The position numbers and the translations under genes were made by a program. Source: Bacteroidales bacterium UBA3623 (GTDB lineage Bacteria; Bacteroidota; Bacteroidia; Bacteroidales; UBA932). From it: DNA of 64,000 nt. The stretch lies in the NCBI GenBank assembly GCA_002373715.1, contig DFLI01000106.1:20087-84086 (forward strand), in the 5' to 3' direction. This document shows, piece after piece, positions 60,041 to 64,000 of the stretch. Position 1 is the first letter of the stretch; the number at the start of each line of letters is the position of its first letter. Below the pieces are notes generated by a model. The model searched no databases, was not told where the DNA came from, and saw only the letters and a list, made by a program, of their open reading frames with translations.

Positions 60041-61249
60041 ATGAATTCCTTCTGGAAGAATTACGGGTCCACCCTTCTGCTCCTGGCCGGTCTGATAATA
60101 GGCGGGCTGCTGGGCGTTGTGCTGGGAGAAGACGCTGTGGTTCTGCGTCCCATCGGCAACCTTTTTCTTAATCTTATCTTTGTCCTGGTGGTGCCGCTGG
60201 TGTTTTTCTCCGTGGCCCAGTCCATTGTGGTGCTGCGGGCCGGCGGTATGGTCAAAAAGGTGCTGGGATGGACCGTGGGCGTGTTCCTGTTTATGTCGCT
60301 GGTGTCCGGATTCTTCTCCTATGGGCTCATGAGTATATGGAACCCGTTCACGGCCATAGCCGGACAGGGCGGGGACGTAACCCTTTCAGGCGGCTTTCTG
60401 GATGAAGAGGTGAAAATTGGAGATGCCCTTGTGGGGGCCTTCACGGTGAACGATTTCCCGCTGCTTCTTTCCCGGGAGAACCTGCTGCCGCTCATTGTTT
60501 TTGCTTTGCTCTTCGGCCTGGCCGTCGCTATTCTGGGCGCCAAGGTGCCCACCGTGGAAAAACTGGTGAACGAAGGCGGCGCCGTCATTATGAAGATGAT
60601 GGAACTGCTCATGAAAGTGGCGCCCATCGGCATTGGCTGCTATTTTGCCGATACCATTGGCGAACTGGGCGGACAGATTGTGGGCAATTACCTGGAAATT
60701 TTCCTGGTGGTCTGCGCCGCCTGCGCCGTGAGCTATTTTGTCTTCAACAGCCTCTACGCTCTTTACTGCCATATTCCCCTGGGCAAGTTCTGGAAAGAGA
60801 TGATTCCGCCGTCCGTGACGGCCATTGGCACCTGCTCATCGGCCGCCTGTATGCCCGTTAACATGGCCGCCGCCCGCAATCTGGGGGTGGACAGCTCCAT
60901 TGCCGACGGCGTCATTCCCCTAGGTACCAACCTTCACAAGGACGGCTCTGTGATTACCTCCGTGGCCAAGGTGCTCTTTGCCTTATACTTCTTTGGCATC
61001 ACGCCCACCGGAGTGGGGGCCGCTGCGCTTGTGGTGCTGCTTTCCATCCTGCAGAGCGCGGTTGTGGGAGCCATCCCCGTGGGCGGTATGACAGGCGAAC
61101 TGCTCATCTGCGCCGTCCTGGGCGTAGACCCTTCCTTTGCCGCTACGCTCATGATCATCGGCACTATATGCGACATCCCCGCAACGCTTCTCAACGCTAC
61201 GGGGAATCTGGTTGCTTCTACCCTGGTCCAAAGACTGGCCGGGAAGTAG
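60041..61249 (+). CDS. Dicarboxylate/amino acid:cation symporter (DAACS family)
   Basis: 402 residues from MNSFWKNYGSTLLLLAGLIIG. The elevator-type SLC1/GltPh fold is recognisable from about eight TM helices and two re-entrant loops: PLVFFSVAQSIV early, TCSSAACMPVNMAAARNLGVDSSIA (HP1-like, serine-rich), and PLGTNLHKDGSVI with TM7 (NMDGT-like region as NLHKDGS). It probably takes up glutamate/aspartate, serine or C4-dicarboxylates with Na+ or H+; the exact substrate cannot be read here. Its ATG lies at 60041, not the GTG six bases upstream. Confidence 0.9.
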   Translation: MNSFWKNYGSTLLLLAGLIIGGLLGVVLGEDAVVLRPIGNLFLNLIFVLVVPLVFFSVAQSIVVLRAGGMVKKVLGWTVGVFLFMSLVSGFFSYGLMSIWNPFTAIAGQGGDVTLSGGFLDEEVKIGDALVGAFTVNDFPLLLSRENLLPLIVFALLFGLAVAILGAKVPTVEKLVNEGGAVIMKMMELLMKVAPIGIGCYFADTIGELGGQIVGNYLEIFLVVCAACAVSYFVFNSLYALYCHIPLGKFWKEMIPPSVTAIGTCSSAACMPVNMAAARNLGVDSSIADGVIPLGTNLHKDGSVITSVAKVLFALYFFGITPTGVGAAALVVLLSILQSAVVGAIPVGGMTGELLICAVLGVDPSFAATLMIIGTICDIPATLLNATGNLVASTLVQRLAGK

Positions 61250-61301
61250 AGTTATTTCCCCTGGGAAAGCAGAAGGGCCGACAGGGCAAGGGATAATGCA
61301 G

Positions 61302-61330
61302 CAAAGCCCGAGCATCACGCCCGGGCTTTG
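61302..61330 (+). terminator. Hairpin after the symporter gene (repeat family 2)
   Basis: CAAAGCCCGAGC / GCCCGGGCTTTG, 12 positions with one A·C mismatch, loop ATCAC. It shares sequence and gene-relative orientation with the hairpin at 58207-58231. The T-tract is weak. Confidence 0.6.
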
Positions 61331-61419
61331 TTGCCTAACCATACTATTAACCAAAAGAACTCTCGTTGTTCTATCTGGTGCAAAGGTAGTGCATTTGAGC
61401 GGCTTAGCTCTTATTCTCA

Positions 61420-61461
61420 TGTCCATTCTTTTTACGTTTTGTTCAAAAGTCACTATCTTTG
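61420..61461 (+). promoter_or_regulatory. Duplicated regulatory block, copy B, with the CE7 esterase promoter
   Basis: TGTCCATTCTTTTT, ACG, TTTTGTTCAAAA (61420-61448), then TATCTTTG (61454-61461), 13 nt before ATG 61475. The similarity to copy A extends further upstream (CAAAGKTAG at 59938 / 61381). The gap 61331-61419 holds nothing else that I recognise. Confidence 0.6.
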
Positions 61462-61474
61462 AAGAAAAAACAGC

Positions 61475-62704
61475 ATGAATATCCGTACTTTCCTGCTTGG
61501 AGCGGTCGCTTTCCTCACGGCCGCCTGCCAGGCCCCCCTGGACTCCGTCACCGGCATCTGCATCCCCGACAACGGCTGGCTCTTTTTGGGCGAAGCTCCT
61601 TACACACTCACAACCCGCGTAGACGCCGCTCCCGGCCCCGCCAGCTTCTGCCTGGTAACGGACCGTTCCCTCATGGGAGAACCGGAGATTATCTTCCGGG
61701 CCGATGCCACCATCGGCCCCGACAGCACCCTGGTGGTGGAACTGGGAAACCTGGAGCCCGGCTTCTACCAGGTGCGCCTGAGGGACTCGGTACGTTTTAA
61801 CATTGGCGTTCAGCCCGAAAAGGTGATAAGCGAGCCCGATGCCCAGCCGGACTTTGACGCTTTCTGGGAGCGCACGCTTGCCCAGCTGGAAACCATTCCC
61901 CTGGAAGCGGAATGGACGGAGATTCCCGAATTCTCCAACGAGCTTCGCACCTCTTACGACGTAACCTATCCTTCCCTGGGTGGCGCCACGGCCGGGTGCA
62001 CGGTGTGCATCCCCAACGCGCCCGGAAAGTACCCCGTGTACATCCAGTACATGGGCTATGGCGCAGAACCCTTCCGCTTTGACCCTTCGGCCGCACCGGA
62101 CCGCATTGACATTCTGGTGAGCGTACGCGGCCAGGGCATCTTCAAAAAGGCCGCCGAAAGCTGGGTGAGCCAGGGCATTGCCGACAAGGACACCTACTAC
62201 TACCGCGGCGCCTTCTGCGACGTAAAGCGCGCGGTGGACTTTGCCGCTTCGCTGGAAAAGGCCGATACGGACCGCCTGGTGGCCATGGGCGAAAGCCAGG
62301 GCGGCGCTTTCACCGCCGTAGCTGCGGCCCTGGATTCCCGCCTGAAGGTGGTGTCGCTGGCCGTTCCCTTCCTGGGAGACTTCCCCGACTATGCCAAAAT
62401 TGTGAGCTGGCCCGTGCATGAGGTGTTTGCCAAGGCCGATGAGGAAGGCATCGGCCGGGAAGAGCTTTTCCGCACCCTTTCCTACTTTGACGTGAAGAAT
62501 TTTGCCCCGCGCATTACCTGCCCGGTGATTATGGCCTTCGGCCTGCAGGATCCCACATGCCCGCCGCACACCAACTTCTCCATCTATAATAATTTGGGAA
62601 CCAAGGATAAACGCTTCGTTTGCGTGCCCACCTGCGGGCATGCCATGTGGAATGAGCCCGACTGGCCGCCAATTAGAGACCTTTTCCTATCGGAAAAGTT
62701 ATAA
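61475..62704 (+). CDS. CE7-family (acetyl xylan esterase / cephalosporin C deacetylase-like) lipoprotein
   Basis: 409 residues, lipobox FLTAACQA (Cys18). An N-terminal beta domain (about 20-115) precedes an alpha/beta-hydrolase of the AXE1/CE7 type: YPVYIQYMGYG, the SVRGQG segment, YYYRGAFCDVKRAVDFAAS, nucleophile elbow MGESQGGAF (Ser274), Asp359 in FGLQDPTCPP and His389 in TCGHAMWNEP, giving a complete triad. These enzymes remove O-acetyl groups from xylo-oligosaccharides and other small esters. Its promoter region duplicates that of the upstream symporter, so the two are probably co-regulated. It ends 36 nt before the phosphodiesterase gene. Confidence 0.88.
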   Translation: MNIRTFLLGAVAFLTAACQAPLDSVTGICIPDNGWLFLGEAPYTLTTRVDAAPGPASFCLVTDRSLMGEPEIIFRADATIGPDSTLVVELGNLEPGFYQVRLRDSVRFNIGVQPEKVISEPDAQPDFDAFWERTLAQLETIPLEAEWTEIPEFSNELRTSYDVTYPSLGGATAGCTVCIPNAPGKYPVYIQYMGYGAEPFRFDPSAAPDRIDILVSVRGQGIFKKAAESWVSQGIADKDTYYYRGAFCDVKRAVDFAASLEKADTDRLVAMGESQGGAFTAVAAALDSRLKVVSLAVPFLGDFPDYAKIVSWPVHEVFAKADEEGIGREELFRTLSYFDVKNFAPRITCPVIMAFGLQDPTCPPHTNFSIYNNLGTKDKRFVCVPTCGHAMWNEPDWPPIRDLFLSEKL

Positions 62705-62712
62705 AAATTATT

Positions 62713-62720
62713 TAAATTTG
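62713..62720 (+). promoter_or_regulatory. -7 element of the phosphodiesterase gene
   Basis: TAAATTTG, 20 nt before ATG 62741; it overlaps no coding region and lacks the duplicated block of the two upstream promoters. Confidence 0.45.
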
Positions 62721-62740
62721 TGGTTCCTAAACAAGACCAT

Positions 62741-63955
62741 ATGCGGAAAGCCCTCTGTTTTATCCTCCTGGCCGCACTTTTTCTCACCGCGGCCTGTCAA
62801 AACGAAAGAGACAACTACACCGTAATCATTTCCCTGGACGGCAACCGTTGGGACTATCCCGACTACTTCGAAATGCCGTTTTTCGATTCCCTGGCCACGG
62901 TGGGCGTCAAGGCCCGGATGGAACCTTCCTTCCCTTCTTCCACCTTCCCCAACCACTATACCATGGCCACCGGCCTGGTTCCGGACCACAACGGCCTGGT
63001 AAACAACAGCTTCTGGAACCCGGAAACGAACCACGGTTACGCCATCAAGGATGCCGAAGCCCGATTCGACCCCCGTTACTACCTGGGTGAACCCATCTGG
63101 GTAACCGCCCAAAAGCAGGGAGTCAAGTGCGGCGTTGTGTACTGGGTGGGTTCCGACATTCCCATTGAAGACACTTATCCCACCTATTACCGCCACTGGG
63201 ACGCAGATCCGCACTGGACCTTCAGCGAGCGCTGCGACGAGATTGTGCGCCTGCTCAGTCTCCCCGAAAAGGAGCGGCCCCGCCTGGTGATGGGCTATTT
63301 TGACGAGCCCGACCATCAGGGCCATGTATACGGCCCCATGTCGGTAGAATGCAAGGAAATGGCCGAAGAGATGGACAGCCTCATGTGCAGCCTTTACAAG
63401 CGCCTCAAGGCCCTTCCCATCGGCGATAAAATCAATTTCATCGTAGCCGGAGACCACGGCATGACCGACATTTCCCCGGAGCGTTTCATTGGCTGGTACG
63501 ATGTAATGCCGGAGGAATGGATAGAGCGCATTTCCGGCCATACCCCCACTTCCATCTGGGTTAAAGAAGGCTATGTGGACAGCCTGTACAATCGCCTGCA
63601 GAAGGTGGAACACTTGAACGTGTGGAAGCACGGCGAGGTTCCCGAATATCTGCACTACGGTACGTCCAACCGCCTGGGAGACCTCATTGTGAGTCCGGAC
63701 CTGGGCTGGCAGTTCAACAATTTCCCCTCCAAGAGCATGGGCACCCATGGCTTCGATTGCAAGGAAATCGATATGATGGTGGCCTTCCGCGCCGTGGGAC
63801 CGGATTTCAAGGTGGCTTACGAAGCCCCTTACACCCCTGGAGAACAATCATCTTTCCGCAATATAGACCTGTACCCCATGCTCTGCGAACTGCTGGGCAT
63901 TAAGCCGGCAACGGTAGACGGAAAACTGGAAAGGATTCAAAATATTCTTCGTTAA
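62741..63955 (+). CDS. Nucleotide pyrophosphatase/phosphodiesterase (NPP family) lipoprotein
   Basis: 404 residues, lipobox FLTAACQN (Cys19). Alkaline-phosphatase-superfamily NPP fold: VIISLDGNRWDY with metal Asp33, the nucleophile Thr68 in PSFPSSTFPNHYTMATGLVPDHNG (in part), MGYFDEPDHQGHVYGP, the second metal site VAGDHGMTD and a C-terminal GTHGFDCKEIDMMVAFRAVGP with the last metal His. It cleaves phosphodiester or pyrophosphate bonds of extracellular nucleotides or nucleotide sugars, scavenging phosphate and nucleosides. The start is the second ATG in the frame, giving a normal signal peptide. Confidence 0.93.
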   Translation: MRKALCFILLAALFLTAACQNERDNYTVIISLDGNRWDYPDYFEMPFFDSLATVGVKARMEPSFPSSTFPNHYTMATGLVPDHNGLVNNSFWNPETNHGYAIKDAEARFDPRYYLGEPIWVTAQKQGVKCGVVYWVGSDIPIEDTYPTYYRHWDADPHWTFSERCDEIVRLLSLPEKERPRLVMGYFDEPDHQGHVYGPMSVECKEMAEEMDSLMCSLYKRLKALPIGDKINFIVAGDHGMTDISPERFIGWYDVMPEEWIERISGHTPTSIWVKEGYVDSLYNRLQKVEHLNVWKHGEVPEYLHYGTSNRLGDLIVSPDLGWQFNNFPSKSMGTHGFDCKEIDMMVAFRAVGPDFKVAYEAPYTPGEQSSFRNIDLYPMLCELLGIKPATVDGKLERIQNILR

Positions 63956-63956
63956 T

Positions 63957-64000
63957 ATGAGCAAACATTTCACTTTACCCTACGAAGGCGGGCTCATCGA
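63957..64000 (+). CDS. Start of an unidentified gene (cut by the window edge)
   Basis: ATG two bases after the phosphodiesterase stop opens a frame MSKHFTLPYEGGLI that runs off the window. Tight spacing indicates the same operon. Fourteen residues are too few for a family assignment, and no signal peptide is apparent. Confidence 0.5.
   Translation, partial: MSKHFTLPYEGGLI

Noticed and set aside
1..64000. CRISPR arrays, insertion sequences, rRNA genes
   Set aside because: No regularly spaced direct repeats, transposase motifs or rRNA segments were seen in the window.

Overview
The window reads as a chromosomal stretch of a GC-rich (hand estimate about 57-60% in core genes) member of the Bacteroidales. 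The evidence is SusC/SusD pairs, a DUF6377-type SusR-like regulator, SPII lipoproteins throughout, a SufBCD operon, TolC/RND/adaptor efflux, almost no Shine-Dalgarno sequences, and many copies of the Bacteroidetes -7 promoter element TAnnTTTG, often with a TTG about 20 nt upstream. The anaerobic class III ribonucleotide reductase (nrdD, nrdG) indicates an anaerobe. The gene mix fits an uncultured gut lineage (Rikenellaceae or UBA932-like), but genus-level assignment is a guess.

Layout: 1-392 is the start of mdh (minus strand). 465-660 is a promoter followed by a strongly folded RNA ahead of a phosphopantetheinyl transferase. 1545-4367 is nrdD and nrdG. 4455-7291 is an EnvC-like murein hydrolase activator with a TPR protein. 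7480-9188 is an ECF sigma factor and a fused inner-membrane/outer-membrane anti-sigma-like protein. 9195-13434 is housekeeping (ispE, a lipoprotein, comM/yifB, tsaE). 13438-28369 is a complete polysaccharide utilisation locus (PUL) on the minus strand: regulator, SusC, SusD, surface glycan-binding protein, GH16, GH3, GH30, CotH-like lipoprotein. The enzyme set points to a beta-1,3-glucan with beta-1,6 branches (laminarin type). 29004-32422 is suf with pnuC inserted between sufB and sufC. 32497-33731 holds a MotA/ExbB-like membrane protein and a membrane-bound LytTR regulator.

33732-38250 is an AT-richer island between the LytTR gene and a tRNA-Leu(CAA): a DinD/Bro-N protein, a small helicase-associated protein and a UvrD-like helicase with a nuclease-like insert and zinc ribbons. 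It has no integrase and looks like a horizontally acquired DNA-damage or defence module.

38434-44605 is a lipoprotein with a GH42-like middle region followed by the shikimate operon aroB, aroD-aroA (fused) and aroC. Chorismate synthase carries an extraordinary His/Cys-rich insertion beside its active-site region. 44594-50688 is an efflux operon (lipoprotein, adaptor, RND, TolC). 50814-58134 holds outer-membrane proteins, two TonB-dependent-receptor-like barrels and a phospholipase D family lipoprotein. 58264-64000 is a group of secreted hydrolases (type B carboxylesterase, CE7 esterase, nucleotide pyrophosphatase) with a dicarboxylate/amino-acid symporter; two of these genes share a duplicated promoter region.

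Recurring themes: many promoters place TAnnTTTG only 4-7 nt before the ATG, implying leaderless mRNAs, and small palindromic repeats lie between genes and, once, inside aroB.
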